A stretch of DNA of 55,098 nucleotides, from NCBI RefSeq assembly GCF_003258835.1, contig NZ_NPEV01000038.1, forward strand, positions 1 through 55,098, in the 5' to 3' direction. A program made the translations under genes and the position numbers. This document shows positions 1 to 8,185 of the stretch, piece after piece; the stretch's first letter is position 1, and the number at the start of each line of letters is the position of its first letter. Below the pieces are notes generated by a model. That model did not search any database. It saw only the letters and a program-made list of their open reading frames with translations, and was not told the DNA's origin. This DNA comes from Rhodobium orientis. Lineage in GTDB: Bacteria; Pseudomonadota; Alphaproteobacteria; Rhizobiales; Rhodobiaceae.

Positions 1-155
1 GCGGATGCATCCGCGCCTTGGAAGGATTTCAATTGTCTTCGTCCTGTCGTCATTTAGTCCAGTCGCCCGCCGGCCTCAATGGGCGTTGCCCGGGAAAGGG
101 TTTGCGAGGCATCAACTCATTTTCATCGGATCGTTACATTGGCTGTCGGAAGCGC

Positions 156-183
156 TTGAAAGCGCGGCCATCATCGCTATAGT
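156..183 (+). promoter_or_regulatory. Probable sigma-70 promoter of the tRNA-Ser gene
   Basis: TTGAAA (156-161) and TATAGT (178-183) are separated by 16 bp and end 33 bp before the mature 5' end of the tRNA. This is close to consensus and correctly placed for a short tRNA leader. The rest of the first 216 bases shows no convincing gene. Confidence 0.6.
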
Positions 184-216
184 CCCGCCCTGTTCCGGCG
201 CCCTCGCGCGCCGCGC

Positions 217-306
217 GGAGGGGTGGCCGAGTGGTCGAAGGCGCACGCCTGGAACGCGTGTATACGGGTAACCGTATCGTGGGTTCGAATCCCACTCCCT
301 CCGCCA
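217..306 (+). tRNA. tRNA-Ser (anticodon GGA)
   Basis: A complete class II tRNA. The acceptor strand GGAGGGG (217-223) pairs with TCCCTCC (296-302), followed by the discriminator G and an encoded CCA (304-306). The anticodon stem CACGC/GCGTG (244-248/256-260) encloses the loop CTGGAAC, so the anticodon is GGA and reads UCC/UCU serine codons. A long variable arm (around TACGG/CCGTA) and the T-arm GTGGG-TTCGAAT-CCCAC are present, as expected for tRNA-Ser. No integrase or duplicated tRNA 3' end lies nearby, so there is no sign that it served as an attachment site. Confidence 0.97.
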
Positions 307-380
307 TTTTCTGACTTCGCGCTGTCGCCCTCCGGGCTTCGCTCCAGTCGGGACCTCGCATCGGCTCGGGCGGCTGCTCG

Positions 381-524
381 CCTTGCGAACTCTTTGAGTT
401 CGAACGTTCTCCCCATTTGTCCGGCATTTTTCTCGCTCACGGCGGTCTCGCTGCGCTCGACGCCTCGGCGGGGGCAGCGAGACCGGCCGACGCCCGGTCG
501 GGCTTGCGAACCCTTGCGGGTTCG
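381..524. repeat. Intergenic hairpin cluster downstream of tRNA-Ser
   Basis: Three inverted repeats sit in this non-coding stretch. Two are small hairpins starting with TTGCGAA: CGAACTC/GAGTTCG (386-392/396-402) and CGAACCC/GGGTTCG (507-513/518-524). Between them is an 11-bp perfect inverted repeat, GGTCTCGCTGC (444-454) with GCAGCGAGACC (474-484). A related hairpin with a different but still complementary stem occurs at 48997-49014. No coding frame here looks real. The elements resemble REP-type intergenic palindromes. Confidence 0.5.
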
Positions 525-591
525 GACTGGGCTCGGCGCCGCGACTATCGCGCCGTCGGGCAGTTCTTTCAGGTGCCGTGAGCCGGGCGGT

Positions 592-1950
592 TCAGGCGTT
601 GGTCGCGTCGCCGCCGGGACCGGACGCGCTCTGACGACCCCGCGGCCATTCGCCGTGTAAATCGTCGATCACGAAGGGGTGGCGGTGGCGGCCGGGCGCG
701 GCGGGTTCGCCTTCCAGAAGATGCGGGTGGTCGGCGGCAAGGTCGGAATGGTCGTGCTCCGGGGCATCGTCGTCGGCGGCCGGCCAGACCACGACGGCGA
801 GCAACCCGCCGACCGCGGTGATCGCTGCCAGAACGCCGGCTGCCACGGCAAGGCCGGCATTTGCCCCGAGCCAGCCGGCCAGCGGATAGGTCACCAGCCA
901 GCAGGCATGGGAGAGGGCGAACTGGGCGGCAAAGACGGCCGGACGGTCCGCCTGGTGCGCGGAGCGGCGCAACAGCCGCCCGGACGGCACCTGCGCCAGG
1001 GAAAATCCGGCGCCGATGGCGAACCACAGCACCAGCAGCATGGCGTAGCCGCCGAGGAAGACGGCAAGGGTCGCGGAGACAAACAGCAGCATCGCCCCGC
1101 CCAGCATGACGCTGCGGTCGGACAGGCGGGTGAGCAGCCGCGGCAACAGGACCGCGACCAGCATCGATCCGGTCCCGAAGCTTGCAAGGGCGAGCGCCGT
1201 TGCCCGCTCGCCGAGCCCGAACGAAGCCTGGACGTAGACGACGGTGTTGACGATGACGATCGCGCCCGCCGCAGCGGTCGCCAGGTTGACGGCCAGAAGC
1301 CCGCGCAGGCGCGGCGTCGCCAGATAGATGCGCAGACCGCGCAGGGTCCGGTCGTAGAAGCTTCGTGTTTCGGTTGCCGTTGCCGCCGGCAGGACCACGG
1401 AGACGACCAGCGCGGCGGAGGCAAGAAAGCCGATCGCCGTGCCGACGAACAGGTAATGGAAGCCCATCACCGTCAGAAGGGCCGCGGCAAGCACCGGGCT
1501 GACGAGGTTTTCCAGATCGTAGGCGAGCCGCGACAGCGACAGGGCATTGGTGTAGCTCGCCTCGTCGTCGACAATGTCGGGAATGGTCGCCTGGAAGGCC
1601 GGGGTGAACGCGGCGGAGGCCGATTGCAAGGCAAAGATCAACAGATAGACCTGCCAGACCTCGGTGACGAAGGGCAGAAAGGCGACGATCGCCGCCCGCA
1701 CGAGATCGAGCCCGACCAGCAGCGCCCGGCGCGGGAGGAGACCGACCACGGCCGCGGCGACCGGGGCAACGCCCACATTGGCGAGCATCCGGATGGCGAG
1801 CGCCGTGCCGAGCACCGTGCCCGCCCTGTCGCCGGCAAGGTCATAGGCAAGGAGCGCCAGCGCCACCGTGGCAAGGCCTGTGCCCAGAAGCGCGACGATC
1901 TGGGCCAGGAACAGGTGCCGGAAGGTCGGATTGGCGAGAACGGCAAACAT
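592..1950 (-). CDS. MFS transporter with His/Asp-rich C-terminal tail
   Basis: A 452-residue major facilitator superfamily protein of the inner membrane, probably an exporter of small molecules such as drugs or siderophore-like compounds. It begins [19 protein letters not shown], typical of the MFS_3/EntS-like branch, and shows roughly a dozen hydrophobic segments up to about residue 395. The loop after the second segment ([16 protein letters not shown]) fits the conserved MFS basic loop. The last 50 or so residues are hydrophilic and rich in Asp and His (for example [11 protein letters not shown]), which could bind metal. It is divergent from the iron locus that starts about 580 bp away, so a link to iron is possible, but the substrate cannot be read from the sequence. 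Confidence 0.85.
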   Translation of the reverse strand: MFAVLANPTFRHLFLAQIVALLGTGLATVALALLAYDLAGDRAGTVLGTALAIRMLANVGVAPVAAAVVGLLPRRALLVGLDLVRAAIVAFLPFVTEVWQVYLLIFALQSASAAFTPAFQATIPDIVDDEASYTNALSLSRLAYDLENLVSPVLAAALLTVMGFHYLFVGTAIGFLASAALVVSVVLPAATATETRSFYDRTLRGLRIYLATPRLRGLLAVNLATAAAGAIVIVNTVVYVQASFGLGERATALALASFGTGSMLVAVLLPRLLTRLSDRSVMLGGAMLLFVSATLAVFLGGYAMLLVLWFAIGAGFSLAQVPSGRLLRRSAHQADRPAVFAAQFALSHACWLVTYPLAGWLGANAGLAVAAGVLAAITAVGGLLAVVVWPAADDDAPEHDHSDLAADHPHLLEGEPAAPGRHRHPFVIDDLHGEWPRGRQSASGPGGDATNA

Positions 1951-2322
1951 CTGGAAGAGCGGTCCGATGGTGCAAGGGGCGCAAAGGTACGCCGTTGATC
2001 GGAAACCCTCGGGCGCAGGACTCAGCGGGCGCGGGATTCCATCGGTGCATTATGGCGGCACGTGGCACCGTTTACGATGGCGGCCCGCGCGAAAAGGTCA
2101 CAGGGTCCGGCGATTTTTTTCGCGCATGCCGGGCCGCCGAATTGCAGGGCGCAGGCACGCGGCGTGTCCGGAGGGGAAGCGGCATCGTCCGCGGGCGGCA
2201 AGATTCCGCGCCCCACGGGCGCCTTGCAGGCGCGGTTTCGCGCGCCGGACCTTCGCAACAGCGCATATCGCGGCGGCGGCTCCGCATCAAAAAATGGTCC
2301 GGGACCTAGTCAATTTACCGGA
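1951..2322. other. Non-coding interval between MFS gene and iron locus
   Basis: GC-rich interval between two divergent genes. The short frames in it have no start context or family features that I can support. The right end becomes AT-rich and leads into the operator/promoter of the FTR1 gene. Confidence 0.5.
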
Positions 2323-2358
2323 TGCAATTGCGAATTAATTGCAAATACGCTTTATACA
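2323..2358 (+). promoter_or_regulatory. Candidate iron-responsive operator/promoter of the FTR1 operon
   Basis: TGCAATT (2323-2329) and AATTGCA (2337-2343) form a 21-bp dyad. An alternative reading is TTGC-N9-GCAA (2328-2344). A weak promoter, TTGCGA (2328-2333) and TTTATA (2351-2356) with 17-bp spacing, overlaps it, so a bound repressor would block it. The words AATTGCGAA and TTGCAAAT recur in the operator at 4558-4589 before the P19 gene. AT-rich TTGCA-type dyads fit alphaproteobacterial Fur/Mur sites; the identity of the regulator is inferred. Confidence 0.5.
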
Positions 2359-2526
2359 GATGACCTGATCGCATCGGCGGGGGCCTGGCCTGCCGCGGCG
2401 ACTTGATCGGGATCAAAGCCGGAGACGACCGGCCGGGCCTAATGTGTTGCGACTGAAACGCATTGGCTTTTGCAAAACGCCATGCCGCCGGAGTCCCGCA
2501 GGTCGGGCCGCGCGGCGGCCGTGTCG

Positions 2527-4515
2527 ATGCGCGAGACTGTGGAGCGACGAGACGTGTTTTTTCGAGTGATTGCCCTTGCCCTGTTGATCTGCGTTGCCGC
2601 AGTGCCGGGCCATAGCCTCGCCGAGCCCGACTACCGCGGCATGATGGAGCGCATCGAGGCGCTGCTGAGCGAGGCCGCGGCGGACTACCGGGCAGGCGAC
2701 GCCGACAGCGCCAAGGACAAGGTGCAACGCTCCTATTTCGAGATTTTCGAGAACCTGGAAGGGCCGATCCGCGTCAACGTCTCGGCCAAGAAGAACATCG
2801 TCCTTGAGGGCGAATTCGGCGATATCCGCAAGCTGATCATCGACGGCGCTCCGGTCGAGACGGTCGAGGCGCGGCTCAACGCTCACATCGCGGCGATCTG
2901 GGCCGTGCTGCCGGAGCTGGAAGGCGGCCACGTGCTGGAAGCGGAACCCGCTGCCGGCGCGGCGACGGCTCCCGAAACGGCGCAGGCGGCCCCGGCCGAG
3001 CCGCAGACCGTCGAGCCGCACTGGGTCAGCGTCACCGAGCGGATCGGCGCGCTGATCGACAGCGCTGCCGACGCCTATGAGGCGGGTGATCCGGACAAGG
3101 CCCGCGACCTCATCACCGAGGCCCAGTTCGACGGCTACAAGAACTCGCTGCTGGAGACCGTCGTCCGGCGCTATGTCAGCCAGGCCCAGGACGTTGCCTA
3201 CAACGCCGAATTCCGGCGCATCTCCGGGCTCGTCGACGACGGCAAGCCGGCGCGCATGGTGCGCGCCTCGGGCCAGGTGCTGGTCAACGACATGCAGGAT
3301 GTCCTGCCCGGCCTGCCGCTGATCGAGGGCACCTCGGTCGTGGAAGAGGCCCCGCAGGAGACCGGCGAACGGAATTGGCGCACCGTTGCCGACAATGTGC
3401 TCGACGAGATGCGAAAGGCCATAGCCCTGCATCAGGACGGCGACACCGGCAAAGCGGTTGGCGCCGTTCAGGATGCCTATTTCGATGTCTTCGAGGGCTC
3501 CGGCATGGAGAGCACGCTGGGCGCGCGCGACGCCGGCCTGATGAGCCGCATCGAGGCCCATTTCAGCAAGCTCATGGGCCTGATGAAGAGCGATGCTTCG
3601 GCCGGTGATCTGGATGCGGCGCTCGCAACCATGTCCGCCGACCTCGACGCCGCCGTTGCGCTCCTCGGCAGCGGTTCCGACACGCCGTGGGCGCTGTTCC
3701 TCTATTCGCTGATGATCATCCTGCGCGAGGGCTTCGAGGCGATGCTGATCGTCACCGCGGTCATCACCTACCTCGTCAAGACCGGCAACCGCGACAAGCT
3801 CGGCGTCGTCGTCAACAGCGTCGTCGTCGCGCTCGCCCTCAGCGTCGCCACCGCGGTGCTGGTGAAATGGGTGTTCCAGGTCTCCGCGGCCAGCCAGGAG
3901 GTGCTGGAAGGCGCCACCATGCTGCTCGCCACCGTCGTCCTCTTCTCCATGAGCTACTGGCTGATCTCCAAGGCCGAGGCCGAGAAGTGGATGGCCTATA
4001 TCAAGGACACCATGGCCCGCTCGCTGTCCTCCGGATCGCTGAAGGCGCTGTGGTTCGTCGGCTTCCTCGCCGTCTACCGCGAGGGCGCGGAAACCGTCCT
4101 CTTCTACGAGGCGCTGACCGCCAATGCCGAGACGTCTGCCGGCCTCTGGGCGATCGTCGGCGGCTTTGCCCTCGGCTGCGTCGGCCTTGCCGTCATCTAT
4201 CTCGCGTTCCGCCTCGGCGCGGCGCGGCTGCCGATCCGGCCGTTCTTCATGGTGACCAGCGCGCTGCTCTACTACATGGCCTTCGTTTTCGCCGGCAAGG
4301 GCGTGATGGAGCTGATCGAGGGCAAGATCATCGCGCCGACACTGGTGCCCGGCATGCCGGAAATCCCGTTCATCGGCCTCTATCCCTATCTGGAAACCCT
4401 GGCGCCCCAGGCCGTTCTCATCGCTGCCGCGCTGCTCGCGCTCGTCGCCGTCGGCCGCCGCAAGCCCCCGCACAAGGAGCCCGCCACCGAAGCCTCCGAA
4501 CTGAAAGCCTCCTGA
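2527..4515 (+). CDS. fetM: FTR1-family high-affinity iron permease (FetM-like) with triplicated periplasmic domain
   Basis: Inner-membrane iron permease of the FTR1/EfeU family, about 662 residues. A signal-like hydrophobic stretch is followed by a long periplasmic region (about residues 33-385) and then by about seven membrane segments. The two iron-channel motifs of the family are present: REGFE (about residue 400) and REGAE (about residue 518). The periplasmic part holds three copies of one helical unit, starting near residues 33, 163 and 281, each with a GD-x-D/T-x-A pattern and an aromatic F/Y-D/E-x-F/Y site. The length matches FetM of E. coli and the FTR1-like partner of P19 in Campylobacter. 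The start is uncertain: ATG 2482, ATG 2527 and GTG 2554 are possible. GTG 2554 has the best upstream GGAG. It heads the iron locus and is followed by P19. Confidence 0.9.
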   Translation: MRETVERRDVFFRVIALALLICVAAVPGHSLAEPDYRGMMERIEALLSEAAADYRAGDADSAKDKVQRSYFEIFENLEGPIRVNVSAKKNIVLEGEFGDIRKLIIDGAPVETVEARLNAHIAAIWAVLPELEGGHVLEAEPAAGAATAPETAQAAPAEPQTVEPHWVSVTERIGALIDSAADAYEAGDPDKARDLITEAQFDGYKNSLLETVVRRYVSQAQDVAYNAEFRRISGLVDDGKPARMVRASGQVLVNDMQDVLPGLPLIEGTSVVEEAPQETGERNWRTVADNVLDEMRKAIALHQDGDTGKAVGAVQDAYFDVFEGSGMESTLGARDAGLMSRIEAHFSKLMGLMKSDASAGDLDAALATMSADLDAAVALLGSGSDTPWALFLYSLMIILREGFEAMLIVTAVITYLVKTGNRDKLGVVVNSVVVALALSVATAVLVKWVFQVSAASQEVLEGATMLLATVVLFSMSYWLISKAEAEKWMAYIKDTMARSLSSGSLKALWFVGFLAVYREGAETVLFYEALTANAETSAGLWAIVGGFALGCVGLAVIYLAFRLGAARLPIRPFFMVTSALLYYMAFVFAGKGVMELIEGKIIAPTLVPGMPEIPFIGLYPYLETLAPQAVLIAAALLALVAVGRRKPPHKEPATEASELKAS

Positions 4516-4557
4516 CAGGAAGGGCCCGAGACAGATCACCGGCGCTTCCCGTCACAG

Positions 4558-4584
4558 AATTGCAAATGATTTTCATGAGCAATT
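4558..4584. promoter_or_regulatory. Fur-type palindromic operator upstream of the P19 gene
   Basis: A long dyad centred at 4571: AATTGC (4558-4563) pairs with GCAATT (4579-4584) and ATGA (4566-4569) with TCAT (4573-4576). Positions 4562-4580 match 13 of 19 positions of the classical GATAATGAT-A-ATCATTATC Fur consensus by my count. It lies about 130 bp upstream of the P19 start, in the 199-bp gap after the FTR1 gene, so the P19 part of the locus probably has its own iron-repressed promoter. Confidence 0.6.
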
Positions 4585-4714
4585 GCGAAGCGTCGATTCC
4601 CCACCTCCAAACGTCACGCGGACAGGAAAGGAGAGAATCGACCGCAACGATGTCACGTCGCGATGCGCGCACACGCATCGCATCAACAGGCAACACCATT
4701 TGGGACAGAACATC

Positions 4715-5245
4715 ATGAAAATGCATTGTGTTTTCGCAATGGCGACGGCCATCGGCCTGTCGCTGCCGCTCGCCGCGAACGCCGAGGAGTTCAAGGAATT
4801 CCCGATCGGCGAGGCGCTGGAACTGAACACGCTTGAGGTCGCCGCCGTCTATCTGAAGCCGATCGACATGGAACCGCGCGGCATCGACCTGCCGGCCTCC
4901 CAGGCCGACATTCACCTGGAAGCCGACATCCACGCCATGAAGGGCAACGCCAACGGCTTCGGCGCCGGCGAATGGGTGCCCTACCTTACCGTCTCCTACC
5001 GGCTGGAAAACCAGGATACCGGCAAGGTCATCGCCGGCAACCTGATGCCGATGGTCGCCGTCGACGGCCCGCACTACGGCTCCAACATCAAGATGCCGGG
5101 CGCCGGCAACTACAAGCTGACCTTCCACGTCGATCCGCCGTCGCGCCAGGGCTTCGGCCGCCACACCGACGAGGCGAGCGGCGTCGGCAAGTGGTTCCAG
5201 GCCTTCGACGCGGACTACGATTTCAAATACGTGCCGATCGAATAG
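4715..5245 (+). CDS. fetP: P19-family periplasmic iron-transport protein
   Basis: Periplasmic Cu/Fe-binding protein of the P19/FetP family, 176 residues, which works with an FTR1-type permease in iron uptake. Residues 1-23 form a signal peptide ending LAANA, with mature EEFKEFPIGE. Likely metal ligands are the Met of IDMEP (residue 52), the His residues of ADIHLEADIHAMK (67, 73), the Met/His of the NLMPM...DGPHYG segment and the His of TFHVDPPS, all conserved features of the family. The ATG at 4715 was chosen because it gives a clean signal peptide. The protein lies between the FTR1 permease and the FtrD-like protein, the same order as in Campylobacter (Cj1658-Cj1659-Cj1660). Confidence 0.95.
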   Translation: MKMHCVFAMATAIGLSLPLAANAEEFKEFPIGEALELNTLEVAAVYLKPIDMEPRGIDLPASQADIHLEADIHAMKGNANGFGAGEWVPYLTVSYRLENQDTGKVIAGNLMPMVAVDGPHYGSNIKMPGAGNYKLTFHVDPPSRQGFGRHTDEASGVGKWFQAFDADYDFKYVPIE

Positions 5246-5413
5246 CCGGCGCGCAATGCGGCGGTGCGCTGTCATGACCTGCGCCGCCGGACAAGAAAGC
5301 CTTTGCAGGGATTCGTTCCGGGTTTGCCCGGAGCGGGTCCCTCAAGGCGTCTTCAAGACCGGGACGATAGTCCCGCAACACCACCAGACCCGGAGGCGGC
5401 GGAGCGGCCTTTC

Positions 5414-6877
5414 ATGATTGTCTATCTCACAAATATCGCCGAGGCGTTCCTGCCGGCGGCCCTCATCACCGGGATTCTCGTCGCGCTGGCGCCCGGCGAG
5501 ACCAAGCGGCGCGATGTCGTTGCAGCGGCATGGGCGGTCGCGGCGGCGCTCGGCGTCGGCTGGGTTGTCTATGGCCTTGCCGCGGCAAACGGCGTCGAGG
5601 TTCGCGCCAAGACCGTCATCCGGATCGTCGCCATCGCGGCGCTCGTCGGCGCACTGGTGCTGGCGGTGCTGCGCTGGCGCCTTGCCGACCGGCGCCGCGT
5701 CTGGTTCGTGATTGCCACGATCGGGGTTGCCGCTGTTCTGGCATTCCAGGCAATGTTCGACGTCCTTTCCGGCACGGCCGACCGCAGCTTCACGGCGACC
5801 GCCGTCCTCAACACCGAACTCATCGCCAATTCGGCGGCCGTCGCCCTCGGTGCCATTCTCATGACCGCGCTGACGGCGTTCGTTGCCCATATGAGTCGGC
5901 GGGTGGTTCGCACGGCGACCGGCGTCCTCGTTGCCGCCGCCGCCGTCCTTGCCGCGACCTGGGGCGCGGAGGTCATGCTCGGCGCCCTGCAGATGGGCCT
6001 CCTTGAGGTGACCTCGGGCCGCGTCAGCTTCGTCGCCAAGGCGACCCAGTATGGCGGCTCGACCGGCTATGGCGCGCTGGTCCTGCTGGCACTCCTCGCC
6101 GTGGCTTTCTTCCTTGCTCGTCCTTCAAGCGACGACGGCATGAGCGAGGCGAGCGACGGACGGGCGGAACGGCGCAAGCGCCGGGCCTTTGCCCTCGGTG
6201 AGGCGCGCTGGCTGCGGGCGACGCTTGCCGTCGGCACGTTCCTGACGGTGACACTCCTCTATTACGACCTCTACGCCTCGCTGCCGCCGACCCTGTCGAA
6301 GGCCGAGGCCGCCGTGCCGAACGATGAGGGTGTCGTCCGCGTCCCCATCGACAGCGTCAAGGACGGCAAGCTCTACCGCTTCGCCTATATCGCCTCCGAC
6401 GGTCACCGGGTCCGGTTCTTCCTGATCAACCGCTACGACGAGGACCACGTGAAGATCGGCGTCGTCTATGACGCCTGCATGATCTGCGGCGACGACGGCT
6501 ACATCCAGGACGGCAACGACGTCATCTGCATCGCCTGCAATGTGCGCGTCTTCGTGCCCTCCATCGGCAAGGCCGGCGGCTGCAATCCGATCCCGCTGGA
6601 ACACGCCGAGGACGGCGGCGACATCGTCATCGCCGCGCGCGAGCTGGAGCGCGGCGCCAAATACTTCTCCGAGGTGGTCGCGATCACCGTCACCGACCCG
6701 GTGACCGGCAACGACCTGATCAACCTCGAAGCGCCCTACCGCTACGACTTCAAGGGCAACACCTTCTTTTTCGAATCCCAGGATTCCTACGATGCGTTCA
6801 AGGCCGAGCCGGAGAAATATGCCGGCGAGGTCGAGGGGCGCCTCTACCGGGTCCAGGGCCACCAGACGCGAGGATAG
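5414..6877 (+). CDS. FtrD-like (DUF2318) Fe-S membrane protein with C-terminal YHS-like domain
   Basis: Integral membrane protein of 487 residues. The first 240 or so residues hold about seven hydrophobic segments, and a further segment near residue 275 precedes the soluble part. That part carries the DUF2318/FtrD cysteine pattern: CMIC (C355, C358), CIAC (C372, C375) and a later Cys in GGCNP. These are thought to bind an iron-sulfur or other metal centre and pass electrons during iron uptake. The last 50 residues, from DPVTG (428) through FKGNTFFFES and FKAEPEKYAG, read as a YHS-type metal-binding domain. The ATG at 5414 has GGAG 9 bp upstream. The gap to the following permease gene is only 3 bp. 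Confidence 0.88.
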   Translation: MIVYLTNIAEAFLPAALITGILVALAPGETKRRDVVAAAWAVAAALGVGWVVYGLAAANGVEVRAKTVIRIVAIAALVGALVLAVLRWRLADRRRVWFVIATIGVAAVLAFQAMFDVLSGTADRSFTATAVLNTELIANSAAVALGAILMTALTAFVAHMSRRVVRTATGVLVAAAAVLAATWGAEVMLGALQMGLLEVTSGRVSFVAKATQYGGSTGYGALVLLALLAVAFFLARPSSDDGMSEASDGRAERRKRRAFALGEARWLRATLAVGTFLTVTLLYYDLYASLPPTLSKAEAAVPNDEGVVRVPIDSVKDGKLYRFAYIASDGHRVRFFLINRYDEDHVKIGVVYDACMICGDDGYIQDGNDVICIACNVRVFVPSIGKAGGCNPIPLEHAEDGGDIVIAARELERGAKYFSEVVAITVTDPVTGNDLINLEAPYRYDFKGNTFFFESQDSYDAFKAEPEKYAGEVEGRLYRVQGHQTRG

Positions 6878-6880
6878 GCG

Positions 6881-8185
6881 ATGTATCTGCGCATGATCCG
6901 GCAGTCGTTCTTCGAGGGGCGCAAGCGCAAGGCGCTGGCGGCGATCACCGTGGCGCTCGCCGCCGCCCTGATCACGACGCTCCTCAACCTTTCCGTCGAC
7001 GTCGGCGACAAGATGGCAAAGGAGATGAAGGCCTACGGCTCCAACATCCGAGTCGTCCCCAAGAGCGAAAACATCCCGCTGAAGATCGGCGGCGTCGACT
7101 TCAACCCGCTGAAGGGCCGCGACTACCTCGACGAGGCCGAACTCACGAAGATCAAGGACATCTTCTGGAGCAACAACATCGTCGGCCTGGCGCCGTTCCT
7201 GGACGTGCCGGTGGAAATCGCCGGCAAGGACGCAGGCCGCGTCTCCCTGATCGGCACCTATTTCAGGAAATCCATGCCGCTGCCGAGCGACGAGGAGTAT
7301 CGCACCGGTGTGCGCATCACCCATCCCTACTGGCAGGTGACCGGCGCCTGGCCGGACGACGAGTCCGCATCCGAAGTGCTCATCGGCCGGTCGCTGGCCC
7401 GTCGTCTCGGCGTTGCGGCCGGCGACACCATCGGCGTCACCCGGCCGACGGAAGGGTCGGGCGGATCGGCTGAGGCGAGCTACCGGATCACCGGCATCCT
7501 TGCCACCGGCGAGGCCGAGGACAACGCCATCGTCGCCCCGCTCGGCGCCGTGCAGGCGCTCGCCGGCCTCCAGGGCAAGGTGCAGTCGGTCAGCGTCAGC
7601 GCGCTCACCATTCCGGAGAACGAGCTGTCGCGGAAGGCGATCCGCGATCAGGACTCCCTCAGCACCTCCGAATACGACGTCTGGTACTGCAGCGCCTTCG
7701 TCAGCTCCATCGCCCACCAGATCGAGGAGGCGGTGATCAACGCTTCGGCCCGGCCCGTCTGGCAGGTCGCGGCCGGCGAGGGCGTCGTCATCGGCAAGTT
7801 GCAGGTCCTGATGCTGGTGGTGACGCTCGCCGCCTTCGCCTCGGCCGCGATGGGCGTCTCCTCGCTGATGAACACCGCGGTGATGGAGCGGGCGCGCGAG
7901 ATCGGCCTGATGAAGGCGCTCGGCGCCGCGGAGTGGCAGATCCATCTCCTGTTCCTCACCGAGGCCGTCATCATCGGCGTCGTCGGCGGCATTCTCGGCT
8001 TCCTGGCGGGCTCCGGCCTTTCCCAGGCGGTCGGCTGGGCGGTGTTCGGATCCAGCCTCGCCTTCCACTGGATCGCGGTTCCCGTCGTCATCGCCGTTTC
8101 CGTTGCCACTGCCCTTGCCGGCTCGATCCTGCCGGCGCGTTCGATCACACGGCTGATGCCGGTCGAGGTGCTCTATGGCCGTTAA
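6881..8185 (+). CDS. FtsX/MacB-type ABC transporter permease (iron locus)
   Basis: ABC permease of 434 residues with one N-terminal membrane segment, a large periplasmic domain (about residues 50-290) and three C-terminal segments forming the FtsX domain. The cytoplasmic coupling region reads MERAREIGLMKALGA, typical of the family. It matches the first of two permeases in the Cj1661-Cj1662 position of P19 loci. The family is usually mechanotransmitting rather than a classical importer, so here it may drive a periplasmic redox or release step. Its 3' end overlaps the next permease by 11 bp, so translation is probably coupled. Confidence 0.88.
   Translation: MYLRMIRQSFFEGRKRKALAAITVALAAALITTLLNLSVDVGDKMAKEMKAYGSNIRVVPKSENIPLKIGGVDFNPLKGRDYLDEAELTKIKDIFWSNNIVGLAPFLDVPVEIAGKDAGRVSLIGTYFRKSMPLPSDEEYRTGVRITHPYWQVTGAWPDDESASEVLIGRSLARRLGVAAGDTIGVTRPTEGSGGSAEASYRITGILATGEAEDNAIVAPLGAVQALAGLQGKVQSVSVSALTIPENELSRKAIRDQDSLSTSEYDVWYCSAFVSSIAHQIEEAVINASARPVWQVAAGEGVVIGKLQVLMLVVTLAAFASAAMGVSSLMNTAVMERAREIGLMKALGAAEWQIHLLFLTEAVIIGVVGGILGFLAGSGLSQAVGWAVFGSSLAFHWIAVPVVIAVSVATALAGSILPARSITRLMPVEVLYGR

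Noticed and set aside
217-306. tRNA-Ser as integration site of a genomic island
   Set aside because: No integrase, no repeated tRNA 3' end and no composition change next to it.
679-1998. Long open frame on the plus strand opposite the MFS gene
   Set aside because: It is the GC-rich antisense shadow of a clear MFS protein; its product is low-complexity, rich in Gly, Arg, Gln and Asp, with no family features.
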